This document shows, in pieces, positions 1 through 8,489 of a stretch of DNA of 64,000 nucleotides. The translations under genes and the position numbers were made by a program. The stretch's first letter is position 1; every line of letters starts with the position of its first letter. Source of the DNA: Bacteroidota bacterium (GTDB lineage Bacteria > Bacteroidota > Bacteroidia > Flavobacteriales > Flavobacteriaceae); contig JAJRRO010000046.1 in assembly GCA_024279425.1 (NCBI GenBank), positions 1-64,000 on the forward strand, in the 5' to 3' direction. The notes under the pieces were generated by a model, which did not search any database, was not told where the DNA came from, and worked only from the letters and a program-made list of their open reading frames with translations.

Positions 1-475
1 ATGATGATAATGGTACGGCTAACCTAACCTATACCGTCCAATTAAACACCAATCCTGCCATTGGGGCCTCTATCACCGGAAATATCCTCACGCTTTCCTA
101 TCCTTCGTCTCCGGAGGTCTCTAATATTACCATACGTGCTACGGATGCAGACAACAACTTTGTGGAGCAAACCTTTGCGGTCACGGTTACAGATGGAACA
201 CCTGTCGTTGTACAACAAATTTTTGACTTGACTAGGATTATTAATAGTGTTGACGAGGATTTTAATCTGGACAATTTTTTTGATGATGATAATGGTACGG
301 CTAACCTAACCTATACCGTCCAATTAAACACCAATCCTGCCATTGGGGCCTCTATCACCGGAAATATCCTCTCGCTTTCTTACCCTTCGTCTCCGGAAGT
401 TTCGAATATTACCATACGCGCCACAGATGCGGGCACCAACTTTGTGGAACAAACCTTTAAGGTCACAGTGGTTGA
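1..475 (+). repeat. 282-bp tandem repeat (cadherin/Ig-like units)
   Basis: The sequence at positions 1-18 recurs at 283-300 and the similarity continues for about 190 bases, giving a 282-bp (94-codon) unit. The first copy is cut by the window edge, so more copies may lie upstream. Differences are few (for example ATCCTCACG versus ATCCTCTCG), which suggests recent duplication or gene conversion. Confidence 0.85.
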
Positions 476-2624
476 CAATTCGATTGTACTCTATAGGGTA
501 AATACTGGCGGAGCAGCAATAAATGCCATTGATGGTGGGTTGGATTGGGAAGCTGATGGGACTTCCAATATTTCACAATACTTAGTAGAAGCAGGAACCA
601 ATGTTACATTTGCATCTGTGAACATGCCGGTAGATGGATCTGTAGACCAGACTACAACACCCTTAGGCATTTTTGCTTCTGAACGATACGATGCTGTACC
701 TAGTGCTCCGGACATGACGTATTCTTTCCCAGTTGCTCAAAGCGGGAATTACGAAATACGATTGTATATGGGTAATAGTTTTTCCGGTACTTCCCAATCT
801 GGAGAACGTATATTTGATGTAGAAATCGAAGGAGTCATATTTCCAGATTTAAGTTCCATTGATCTTTCAGGTACTTATGGGCATCAAATAGGAACTGTCA
901 TAACCCATATTTTGAATATTATAGACGGCTCCATAGATATTAAATTTCTACATGGAATTATAGAAAATCCATTGATTAATGCCATTGAAATATTGGCTGC
1001 TTCCACGAATGAAGCCCCGGTTACAGTGGCAAGTGCATCACCGATGAACGGCGCTGTTCCCTTGGAGGTGACCTTTACGGGCAGCAACTCGACGGATGAT
1101 GTCGGGGTGGTAAGTTATCTATGGGACTTTAAAGATGGCTCCCCTACTTCAACGACGGCGAATCCAGTCCACATCTTTACTGTGGCGAATACCTATCTCG
1201 TAGAGCTAACGGTTGAAGATGTTGAAGGCTTGACAGATACGTCGGCAGTTACCATTGTCGTGAACGCTCCCACGAATGAAGCCCCGGTTGCAGTGGCAAG
1301 TGCATCACCGATGAGCGGTGATGTTCCTTTGGAGGTGACCTTTACGGGCAGCAACTCGACGGATGATGTGGCAGTGGTAAGTTATTTTTGGGACTTTAAG
1401 GATGGCTCCCCTACTTCTACGGCGGCGAATCCAGTCCACACCTTTGCGGTGGCAAACACTTATCTCGTGGAGCTAACGGTTAAAGATTTTGAAGGCTTGA
1501 CAGATACGTCCACAGTTACCATTGTCGTGAACTCTCCCACGAATGAAGCCCCGGTTGCAGTGGCAAGTGCATCACCGATGAGCGGTGAAGCCCCATTGGA
1601 AGTAACCTTTACGGGCGGCAACTCGACGGATGATGTGGCAGTGGTAAGTTATTTTTGGGACTTTAAAGATGGCGCCCCTACTTCTACGGCGGCGAATCCA
1701 GTCCACACCTTTGCGGTGGCAAACACTTATCTCGTAGAGCTAACCGTTGAAGATTTTGAAGGTTTGACAGATACGTCCACAGTTACCATTGTCGTGAACT
1801 CTCCCACGAATGAAGCCCCGGTTGCAGTGGCAAGTGCATCACCCATGAGCGGTGAAGCCCCATTGGAAGTGACCTTTACGGGCAGCAACTCGACGGATGA
1901 TGTGGCAGTGGTAAGTTATTTTTGGGACTTTAAGGACGGTTCCCCAACTTCAACAACGGCTAATCCAGTCCATACTTTTACGGTAGCGAATACTTATCTC
2001 GTAGAGCTAACGGTTGAAGATGTTGAAGGTTTGACCAATACGTCTACAGTTACCATTGTTGTGAACTCTCCCACGAATGAAGCCCCGGTTGCGGTTGTCA
2101 ATGCCACGCCGCTGAACGGTGATGCCCCTTTAGAAGTGGCTTTTACGGGTAGCAATTCGACCGATGATGTGGCAGTGGTAAGTTATCTCTGGGACTTTAA
2201 GGATGGTTCTTCCACTTCAACGGAAATAACCCTCAGTCATATCTTTAAGGATGCAGGGGTTTATGAAGTTACTTTAACAGTTGCAGATGCAGAGGGTTTA
2301 GATAATACCAACACAGTTACAGTAATTGCTGGGGAGGAGGGAGTGGTTGATAACGATATTACGGCAGTACTTTTTGTAAATCCAGCAAAGGATGTAGCAC
2401 AAGTGCAAATAGTTGATATGGGGCCAGGGAATAGAACCGTTGCGAAAGTCCATCTGCATGATTCGAGTGGACGACTATTGAGATTGTACAATCCTCAAGA
2501 AATATTTAGGCACGGCTTGTATGAAATTCCTGTCTCCACATTGAAAAATGGCAGTTTATATTTCATCGGATTTGAAATGAGTAGGGGAGACCGCATCGTT
2601 TTAAAATTAGTTGTTAAGAATTAG
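3..2624 (+). CDS. Secreted PKD/malectin repeat protein with T9SS C-terminal domain (5' end outside window)
   Basis: The frame is open from the first bases of the window, so the 5' end is missing; the first in-window start-like codon (GTG at 162) lies inside a repeat and is not the true start. Order: two cadherin/Ig-like repeats (the first cut by the window edge), a malectin-like carbohydrate-binding domain (about 484-995, with VNTGGAAINAIDGGLDWEAD), five PKD domains of 89 residues (1005-2339, each with YxWDFKDG and FTGxNSTDD), and a C-terminal domain ending LKLVVKN that resembles type IX sorting domains. It is probably a surface or secreted carbohydrate-binding protein. No catalytic domain is visible, but one could lie upstream. 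The PKD units are almost identical in DNA. Confidence 0.88.
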   Translation, partial: DDNGTANLTYTVQLNTNPAIGASITGNILTLSYPSSPEVSNITIRATDADNNFVEQTFAVTVTDGTPVVVQQIFDLTRIINSVDEDFNLDNFFDDDNGTANLTYTVQLNTNPAIGASITGNILSLSYPSSPEVSNITIRATDAGTNFVEQTFKVTVVDNSIVLYRVNTGGAAINAIDGGLDWEADGTSNISQYLVEAGTNVTFASVNMPVDGSVDQTTTPLGIFASERYDAVPSAPDMTYSFPVAQSGNYEIRLYMGNSFSGTSQSGERIFDVEIEGVIFPDLSSIDLSGTYGHQIGTVITHILNIIDGSIDIKFLHGIIENPLINAIEILAASTNEAPVTVASASPMNGAVPLEVTFTGSNSTDDVGVVSYLWDFKDGSPTSTTANPVHIFTVANTYLVELTVEDVEGLTDTSAVTIVVNAPTNEAPVAVASASPMSGDVPLEVTFTGSNSTDDVAVVSYFWDFKDGSPTSTAANPVHTFAVANTYLVELTVKDFEGLTDTSTVTIVVNSPTNEAPVAVASASPMSGEAPLEVTFTGGNSTDDVAVVSYFWDFKDGAPTSTAANPVHTFAVANTYLVELTVEDFEGLTDTSTVTIVVNSPTNEAPVAVASASPMSGEAPLEVTFTGSNSTDDVAVVSYFWDFKDGSPTSTTANPVHTFTVANTYLVELTVEDVEGLTNTSTVTIVVNSPTNEAPVAVVNATPLNGDAPLEVAFTGSNSTDDVAVVSYLWDFKDGSSTSTEITLSHIFKDAGVYEVTLTVADAEGLDNTNTVTVIAGEEGVVDNDITAVLFVNPAKDVAQVQIVDMGPGNRTVAKVHLHDSSGRLLRLYNPQEIFRHGLYEIPVSTLKNGSLYFIGFEMSRGDRIVLKLVVKN
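1005..2339 (+). repeat. Five tandem 267-bp PKD-encoding repeats
   Basis: The string ACGAATGAAGCCCCGGTT starts at 1005, 1272, 1539, 1806 and 2073, exactly 267 bases apart. The middle copies are nearly identical, including silent positions; the last diverges in its second half. This fits unequal crossing-over or gene conversion, and copy number may vary between strains. Confidence 0.95.
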
Positions 2625-2646
2625 GTAGTTAATTAATCATGGTATT

Positions 2647-3915
2647 ATGAAAAGAATATACTCTCCAATGCAATTTCAATTTTTTGGGATTTTACGTTTA
2701 ATAAAGATGTGTTGGGCCCCACTGTCTTTTCTGCTAATTGGGATTTATTCTTGTACGCATGACCTTTCAGTAAATTCGGCTGATCTTGATATAGATACCG
2801 ATGGTGACGGGATAATGGATAAACTAGAAATTGCAAACGGCACCGATAAAAACAATCCTTGTGATCCTATTCATAATTCGGATTATACATCATATGACTC
2901 GTTGAATATATTATGGTCCGCTGCGGATTGCGACAGCGATGGAATAAATAACTCGATTGAGATTTCTAGTGCTACCAACCCTTATTTTAATGAATCTCTA
3001 TATAATACTACACTTGCGATTCCTGAATTTTTGCCAACATTGTCAGAACTTCAGCTTTTCGAGGGCAATCTTTCGGATTTAAAGTTCAACTCCACAGTTT
3101 ACGAATACAGTGTAAACACCTCTAATTTTGCAGACTATTCACATCAATTGCGTTCTGTTGCGATTCCAAAAGGGGAGCAAATGGTGTATAATGGTGAAGG
3201 ATTACTAGTGTTTCCCAACAATACAATTCTAACTATGACTTTTTATTATTTAAATGATGAAAGAAATCCCGCCTTGGGGAAGAAAATCATAGAAACAAGG
3301 ATACTGATTAAAATGAACGAGATTTGGAATGTGGGAAATTATCTTTGGAATGATGAGCAAACCGAGGCATCTCTTGATGAGGAGATGCATGCGATTCAAA
3401 TTGATTGGATAGATGATTTAGGAAATAACAGAATGGTAAATTATAGGGTGCTCTCTAAAAACATGTGCTTTCAGTGTCATAATAACAATAGTAATACCCA
3501 ACCTATCGGACCAAAATCCAGGGCGTTAAATTTTGTACATAACGGAAATAACCAAATCCAATATTTTGTGGATAACGGATTGCTTACCGGTGCGCCTGAT
3601 GTTTCGCAAATTGAGGTACTCCCTGATTGGTCAGACGAAACCTTAGTATTGGAAGATCGTGCCAGAGCCTACCTTGATGTAAATTGTGCGCACTGTCATC
3701 AGCCTGGGGGGTCTTTTAATGTTAACTATGGGGGGGAGTTCGATTTCAGTTTTGAAACCTCCTTTGTGGACAGCAAAATCAATGATGTGAAAGTGGCCAT
3801 TCAGAGCAGAATGAGCACGCAAATATCAGGTTACTTTATGCCCTTACTAGGAACCACTGTAATTCATACAGAAGGAGTGGAACTTATTAATGCATATATT
3901 GTTACATTGGAATAA
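2647..3915 (+). CDS. Diheme c-type cytochrome lipoprotein with TSP3-like repeats (SO2930/HNE_0200-like)
   Basis: 422 aa. A hydrophobic N-terminus ends at a lipobox-like IYSC near residue 36, so it is probably an outer-membrane-anchored lipoprotein; internal Met codons at residues 8 and 21 are alternative starts. Calcium-binding thrombospondin type 3 style motifs follow (DTDGDGIMD, DCDSDGIN). The C-terminal half carries two haem c sites, CFQCH and CAHCH, as in the diheme family typified by Shewanella SO2930. The electron partner is not known. It starts 22 bp after the upstream gene and may share its transcript. Two more haem proteins lie just downstream on the other strand. Confidence 0.8.
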   Translation: MKRIYSPMQFQFFGILRLIKMCWAPLSFLLIGIYSCTHDLSVNSADLDIDTDGDGIMDKLEIANGTDKNNPCDPIHNSDYTSYDSLNILWSAADCDSDGINNSIEISSATNPYFNESLYNTTLAIPEFLPTLSELQLFEGNLSDLKFNSTVYEYSVNTSNFADYSHQLRSVAIPKGEQMVYNGEGLLVFPNNTILTMTFYYLNDERNPALGKKIIETRILIKMNEIWNVGNYLWNDEQTEASLDEEMHAIQIDWIDDLGNNRMVNYRVLSKNMCFQCHNNNSNTQPIGPKSRALNFVHNGNNQIQYFVDNGLLTGAPDVSQIEVLPDWSDETLVLEDRARAYLDVNCAHCHQPGGSFNVNYGGEFDFSFETSFVDSKINDVKVAIQSRMSTQISGYFMPLLGTTVIHTEGVELINAYIVTLE

Positions 3916-4141
3916 TTAGGGATTTTAGGGAAACTGGCTTTGACGAATAGTTGCCAGACCATTTAGGGTTTGTACTCTTTAGGGAGCAATTGACCATATC
4001 ATGGGCAGCTATTTGTAATTCTATTTTCGGAGGTAGTTCATAAACTCCTATTAATTTTGGAACCCTTTACATAAGTTAAAAGCGCGCAATTCACGCAAAC
4101 TTTTAGCCTGTCTTAAATTAAATCTTAAGATCAATTATTAA

Positions 4142-4552
4142 TTATAAGCTTTTTATATAATTAATAACCATCCATAGATCTTCCTCATCCGGTATTATCG
4201 TTTGAAAACTTGGCATATCGCTTCTTCCGGTGGCTGCTTTATAATAAATACTTCCGTCTTTTTGATTTTTGAAGGAAGCAAGTGTGAAATCTGCGACCGA
4301 CGTCTCGATTAACTTTGCATTAATTCCGTCTCCCTTCCCTTTGACACCATGGCAGGTTTGACAATATATCCCATATATTTCCTGTCCAATTTGTTCGTCA
4401 TCTACCACGCCGGCATAGGGATTCTTCATATTTTGATATTCAGCAGGAACTTCCCATGAATCTTGCTGATCCGATGTAATGGTTATCATTGATAATAGGG
4501 CAAAACTTCCAACAAGCAGGGAACTTAAAGGCAAAAATTTATTTTTCATCAT
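4142..4552 (-). CDS. Small c-type cytochrome
   Basis: 136 aa with an N-terminal signal or anchor helix (about residues 8-26) and one haem c site, CQTCH, in the context GIYCQTCHGVKGKGDG that is typical of class I cytochromes. The likely distal ligand is the Met in SDMPSF. It is probably a periplasmic electron carrier. It is the last gene of a minus-strand set with the DUF5777 barrel gene and another monohaem lipoprotein upstream, which suggests one respiratory or metal-linked redox function. The physiological substrate cannot be read from sequence. Confidence 0.85.
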   Translation of the reverse strand: MMKNKFLPLSSLLVGSFALLSMITITSDQQDSWEVPAEYQNMKNPYAGVVDDEQIGQEIYGIYCQTCHGVKGKGDGINAKLIETSVADFTLASFKNQKDGSIYYKAATGRSDMPSFQTIIPDEEDLWMVINYIKSL

Positions 4553-4658
4553 TATGATTTATTTAATCTTCATTTCTTTTTGTGAATGATATTTCCCATT
4601 CTAAGGTTTTGTCCATACGTTTCATACCTCGTACTTTCATCTCATTACTATGGATCAA

Positions 4659-5516
4659 TTAAAACTTATAGACCCTTGTTATATTAAATCCAATTAAAAA
4701 ATCACCTTTAAAAAAATCATTTTGGTTGAACACATAATTTTTTTGGGGAACAATACCATTATAATTGGATATAATTAGCTGAAAGGCGTGACCTATAGTT
4801 GCAAATTCTACCCCAATACTAAATCCAGGTTTAGGATTAACATCAACTCCTTCATTAATTGGGTGATTTGTAAAAGGATGGCTATATTCTACCAAGATAG
4901 ATCCTTGCCTACTTATTTTGTGCCGTCCACCCACTGCGACGCCATATACATCATTTTTTAGACCGTAATCCACAAAATTATAGTGCGAAATGCTTGGTGC
5001 AATTTGCAATGAGAAATCAGGGCTAAATCTACGGGCGAAAATGATTTGATGGAAATAAGAAAACCGATCCTGATCATATTCAAAATGCTCTTTATCTCGA
5101 GTGTCAATTACAAAATTCCCGTAGTAGGATACACTAAAAGGGACTTTGTCCGAGCGCGTTTGTCTAAGTATACCAACTTTCAGATTAAAATCTTGCAGAA
5201 GATTAAATTTAGTGATTCCAAAACCTAAGGTCCATCTATCATGAACGGCATAGGACAATCCTAGTCGGATGTTTGATGCCCCAAAAATCCCTGCATAATC
5301 ATTTACTCCTGAATTAATGAGCCCAAACCTATGCTTTATCTGCATCTCCATGCTGTTTCTGGTATACAGAACATTTGTTGGATTATCAATGATATATGAA
5401 CTTCGGAAGGCCGCGCGTTGAGGTTTATCTGGAATTGTATCCTTTTTTGTGACTTGTGAAATAACCAAAAAGGGGGCTATTAATAATGCAAAAAGAAGTA
5501 GTCTAATATATTTCAT
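4659..5516 (-). CDS. DUF5777-family outer-membrane beta-barrel protein
   Basis: 285 aa. A signal peptide ends near residue 20 (LVISQ). The rest is rich in alternating aromatic and polar strands (RLGLSYAVHDRWTLGFGITK, QIAPSISHYNFVDYG) and ends in F, as beta-barrel outer-membrane proteins do. The sequence matches my recollection of the DUF5777 family, usually encoded beside c-type cytochromes and YceI-like proteins in Bacteroidota. Here it sits between two haem protein genes, with an 18-bp gap to the upstream one, so co-transcription is likely. A role in moving electrons or substrate across the outer membrane is inference. Confidence 0.8.
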   Translation of the reverse strand: MKYIRLLLFALLIAPFLVISQVTKKDTIPDKPQRAAFRSSYIIDNPTNVLYTRNSMEMQIKHRFGLINSGVNDYAGIFGASNIRLGLSYAVHDRWTLGFGITKFNLLQDFNLKVGILRQTRSDKVPFSVSYYGNFVIDTRDKEHFEYDQDRFSYFHQIIFARRFSPDFSLQIAPSISHYNFVDYGLKNDVYGVAVGGRHKISRQGSILVEYSHPFTNHPINEGVDVNPKPGFSIGVEFATIGHAFQLIISNYNGIVPQKNYVFNQNDFFKGDFLIGFNITRVYKF

Positions 5517-5533
5517 GAGTTTGGTATTCAGGA

Positions 5534-5971
5534 TTAGTTATTTAGGGCTCCTTGCTCGATCCAACTTTTGACCAGATTTATGTCAGCAGTTGGCAGGGCC
5601 CCACTTGGAGGCATAACACTGGGGTTTCCGAGAAGTTTTTGGTACAATACGCTGGCACCTAGATTATTTGGAACGATATAACTGCCATTGGTAATGGTAT
5701 TGTATGAATTGCCCGCAGTAAGATCAGGTGGTCTTAGGACCGGATGGCATGCGGTACAATTGGTGGTCAAGATGGGTTGAATGTCAAATGCAAACGAAAC
5801 AACAATGTTATCAGGAATTGTTTCCTCTAAACCTACATCATAATAACAACCCGATAAAAACAACATTAGAATTGTCGCAACGGCAGGCCTTTTTAATTTT
5901 AGCATTTTCTCCATAATTGGTGATAAATGAAGAACAAGAGTTCTAAAGTAGTCAGGGTATGGTTTCTTCAT
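5534..5971 (-). CDS. Monohaem cytochrome c-like lipoprotein
   Basis: 145 aa from the first ATG; a start at 5914 (MEKMLKLKRP) or 5905 would give a better signal peptide running into the lipobox LSGC. One haem c site, CTACH, is in the context DIQPILTTNCTACHP, and a later MPPSG supplies the probable Met ligand. This pattern is that of the small planctomycete-type cytochrome c domains. It is first in the set with DUF5777 and another cytochrome. A near-consensus -7 element (TACCTTTA, minus strand, 5986-5993) lies just upstream. Confidence 0.8.
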   Translation of the reverse strand: MKKPYPDYFRTLVLHLSPIMEKMLKLKRPAVATILMLFLSGCYYDVGLEETIPDNIVVSFAFDIQPILTTNCTACHPVLRPPDLTAGNSYNTITNGSYIVPNNLGASVLYQKLLGNPSVMPPSGALPTADINLVKSWIEQGALNN

Positions 5972-6394
5972 AAGTTAAAGTGCTATAAAGGTAGTTTTAC
6001 ACCAATTATTAGTTAGTATTTGTTCCTTTAGAACAAAAATAAATCAATAGAAAAGCGCTACAAAAATATGTCGTATTTGATCGTTGAAAGGAAAAGTTCT
6101 TCGATAATGGACAATTTAGTCCTTTATTTTATTTCAGGCTAATCCTCTAAAGAAGTTTTCTACCTAATATTGGATAATCCTGGGGCTAACTTGTTTCTTT
6201 GGCACAAAAAAAAATGATAATGTCTCGGTTGTTTTATGAAAGTGATAATTGAATAGCTGATTGGTTCCTCTATGCTTTAAAATTGCACAAACTCGACATG
6301 TTTCATATGTAGTACATTAATTATTGCTCGTCCATAAATTGGGTGTTGTCCAGGTGTTGTTCCGAATTGTTAAGTCAAGAGAAGTACAATGCAT
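5972..6394. other. Intergenic, no gene seen
   Basis: About 420 bp between the start of the cytochrome set and the terminator at 6395. It holds the probable promoter of the cytochrome set at its left end. No open frame has coding character, and no repeat or RNA gene was recognised. Confidence 0.5.
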
Positions 6395-6431
6395 AAAAAA
6401 GGGAAATGCTTTTGAAGCGTTTCCCTTTTTA
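6395..6431 (-). terminator. Rho-independent terminator after the 37-aa ORF array
   Basis: GGGAAATGCTT (6401-6411) pairs with AAGCGTTTCCC (6415-6425) around a short loop, flanked by A6 on the left and T5 on the right. On the minus strand it ends in a U-run and lies 20 bp after the last 37-aa ORF, so it closes that transcription unit. Confidence 0.8.
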
Positions 6432-6450
6432 AGATGTTTATGTAGACTCC

Positions 6451-6564
6451 TTATTGGAGGTTGTAGGTGCGTTCTGTGCAACGAATCCGTTTGCTGTCTC
6501 TGAATTGTGTATAGTGAACAAACTTTTTGGATTCCGCTGGATATGGATTGATGATTGCTCTCAT
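6451..6564 (-). CDS. 37-aa basic peptide, copy C (divergent)
   Basis: ATG at 6564, TAA at 6451-6453. It is the third member of a tandem array of equal-length ORFs. Aligned without gaps, 11 of 37 residues match copy A, including MRA at the start, ESK at 11-13 and FRxSKR at 21-26. Length and frame are kept despite strong divergence, which argues for coding. I do not recognise the family. The peptide is basic, with no signal peptide or membrane segment; function unknown. Confidence 0.5.
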   Translation of the reverse strand: MRAIINPYPAESKKFVHYTQFRDSKRIRCTERTYNLQ

Positions 6565-6606
6565 GATATTGTTTTTTTAGTGTTGATGTGTTGTTTGAGT
6601 TTACGA

Positions 6607-6720
6607 TTAACGGTTAAAGTTTCTGTACTGTGCCCATTGTGCTCTTTTGCTGTTGCTAAAAGATGAAAAGTATTGACCGGTTCTTGATTCTGTTGCTGTT
6701 CTTGTTAATGTTGCTTTCAT
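6607..6720 (-). CDS. 37-aa basic peptide, copy B
   Basis: ATG at 6720, TAA at 6607-6609. 31 of 37 residues are identical to copy A; most changes are conservative (K/R at 2, 7 and 13; F/L at 5) and four codons differ silently. It has the same C-terminal SKRAQWAQYRNFNR. The flanking non-coding DNA is also shared, so the 155-bp unit was duplicated fairly recently. Family not recognised. Confidence 0.55.
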   Translation of the reverse strand: MKATLTRTATESRTGQYFSSFSNSKRAQWAQYRNFNR

Positions 6721-6761
6721 GACGTTGTTTTTTAGTGTTGATGTGTTGTTTGAGTTTACGA

Positions 6762-6875
6762 TTAACGGTTAAAGTTTCTGTACTGTGCCCACTGTGCTCT
6801 TTTGCTGTTTCTAAATAAAGAAAAGTACTGACCCGTTTTTGATTCTGTTGCTGTTTTTGTGAATGTTGCTCTCAT
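6762..6875 (-). CDS. 37-aa basic peptide, copy A
   Basis: ATG at 6875, TAA at 6762-6764. The frame is open upstream to 6959, but homology with copies B and C begins exactly at the 6875 ATG, which fixes the start. The ATG is preceded by an A-rich leader, usual for Bacteroidota translation starts. The sequence is rich in R, K, T, Q and aromatics and ends in SKRAQWAQYRNFNR. It is the most upstream member of the array. No known family comes to mind. Confidence 0.55.
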   Translation of the reverse strand: MRATFTKTATESKTGQYFSLFRNSKRAQWAQYRNFNR

Positions 6876-7242
6876 GATTTTTATTTTAATATTGTTATTT
6901 TTTAATTGACTTACACCTAATAGACGAGGAGTGATCCATTTCGTTACAGTACTATGCAATAAAAGGTACTATTTTATAAAACATTTAACATATTTTGGGA
7001 TGATAGCTGCATCAAAATGGGTGTAATATGCTGATATAGAGTAAATTAAATAATTTGTGAAACTTTTCATAAAATGACGTCTATTTTTCATATTGCTGCT
7101 AAGAATGGATGTAGCGTTCTTTTTTTTTTGCAGATTATAACCTAGATTTTGAATGGGTGCATTGCAAACTTGAACTTCATTATGGGTAGTATACCCATGC
7201 CTAAAGGCAACTTTTGCACCGACTGGAATTCCGTACATTTAT
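6876..7242. other. Leader of the 37-aa array and unassigned DNA
   Basis: AT-rich stretch between the tandem ORFs and the cyclase pseudogene. An 89-codon minus-strand frame (6969-7238) exists but has poor coding character and would leave no room for the cyclase promoter. No clear TAnnTTTG element was found for the array itself. Confidence 0.4.
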
Positions 7243-8341
7243 ATGATGGTGCTTCACCCACGATACAAACGCTATTTTAGGCAGACATTATCCTTTGGTA
7301 TTATTTGGTTGGTCTTCGGATTGGTCTATGTGTTTTTGGAGTTTGGGCTATTGGGCCAACTTGAAACATATCCGTCCACCGGAAATAAACATGATTTTAC
7401 ATCTTCCTTCGTTTATACCAGTCTAATTAGTTTTCTTACCGGATTGACCCAAGGGGTATAGAGGTTCTATGGTTGAAAAGGCGTTTCTCCAAATTTTCAT
7501 TGCGTAAGAAGGTAGTCCTAAAAAGCATATTTTACCTGTCGTTTCTAATCTTGTTCTTGGTTGTTTTAACCTTGATGATTAATAGACAACGTTATAGTTC
7601 CGGGGTTTTTGATTCCGAAGTATTGGAAAGTTTGGTACATTTTATACGGGAGTTTGCCTTTTGGAGTGTTATCATCTATGGGGGGTCATCTTGAACGTCG
7701 CTTTGTTCTTTTCAGAAATGGAAGAATATTTGGGCTATGGGGCATTGCATAACTACGCCTTGGCGAAGTATCACAGGCCCAAACAGGAAATTCGGATATT
7801 TATGTTTCTCGATATGAAATCTTCAACCACCATTGCCGAAACCATGGGGCATACCAAGTATTTTGATTTGATAAAGGCTTATTATGCCGATATGACCGAT
7901 GCCATTTTGGAAACTTCAGGACAGATATATCAATATGTAGGGGATGAAATTGTAGTGCCCTGGTCCAAAAGCGAGGGTCTGTATCAGCAGAATTGTATCC
8001 GATGTTTTGAAAAAATAGTAAAAGCCTTCGAAAAAAAGAAAGATTGGTATCTGGACCAGTTTGGTTTGGTGCCGGAATTTAAGGCGGGCTACCACATTGG
8101 CGAAGTGACCACAGGGGAGATTGGTATCCTAAAAAAAGACCTGATCTATACGGGGGATGTGCTGAATACGACCGCCCGCATTCAGGCGGAATGCAATACC
8201 TATACCGCCAAGGCTTTGATTTCAGGAAATCTGTTGGCGGAATTGCAAAAAAAGAACACCATTACATGTAATGAAATAGGTGCCTTAATGCTTCGTGGAA
8301 AGCAAGAATCGGTAGTATTGTTCAGCTTGGTGTTTGAATAA
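7243..8341 (+). pseudogene. Membrane-anchored class III adenylate/guanylate cyclase, two frameshifts
   Basis: Three overlapping reading frames add up to one protein of about 366 residues. The N-terminal part has hydrophobic helices (SFGIIWLVFGLVYVFLEF, SIFYLSFLILFLVVLTLM, AFWSVIIYGG, VILNVALFF). The C-terminal part is a class III cyclase domain with metal-binding FLDMKSSTTIAE and YVGDEIV and transition-state NTTARIQ. The breaks fall at GGGG (7453-7456) and GGGGGG (7680-7685). Adding one G to each run restores GLTQGG-IEVLWLKRRF and IIYGG-VILNVALFF. Both lesions are single-base losses in G-runs, so sequencing or assembly error, or slipped-strand variation, are alternatives to true decay. The catalytic domain itself (7661-8341) is intact. 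Confidence 0.8.
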
Positions 8342-8408
8342 CAAATCTCCAATGTAATTGCCTTTCGAGTTTGTCCGCTGGGGAGATATGCACAATAAAG
8401 CTATTTTT

Positions 8409-8437
8409 GTCGGTCTTTCGACTGCGCTCAAGATGAC
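8409..8437. repeat. Dispersed Bacteroidota-type short repeat
   Basis: CTTTCGACTGCGCTCAAGAT followed by GAC matches a short interspersed sequence (reverse complement GTCATCTTGAGCGCAGTCGA) that I recall as frequent in intergenic DNA of flavobacteria. Only one copy is seen here, between the cyclase pseudogene and the lyase. Confidence 0.5.
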
Positions 8438-8489
8438 AAAAATTTAGAATTCATCAACTCCTTTATAATGTTTTACGGTCCCCACCCAA

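Larger units (their letters stand above)
6565..6890 (-). repeat. 155-bp tandem repeat carrying the 37-aa ORFs
   Basis: The segment around TAGTGTTGATGTGTTGTTTG recurs 155 bp apart (6578 and 6733), covering a whole ORF plus its spacer; start codons are spaced 155 and 156 bp. The spacer after each stop is almost perfectly conserved between the two better copies. The third ORF (copy C) shares ORF length and the start-codon context only. Confidence 0.85.

Noticed and set aside
1005-2339. Regular 267-bp repeats considered as a CRISPR-like or satellite array
   Set aside because: The repeats are in-frame PKD domains inside one long coding sequence, with no short repeat-spacer structure.
6969-7238. 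89-codon minus-strand frame upstream of the 37-aa array
   Set aside because: No family signal, poly-Lys break in the middle, and its start would occupy the promoter space of the cyclase gene. Kept only as unassigned DNA.
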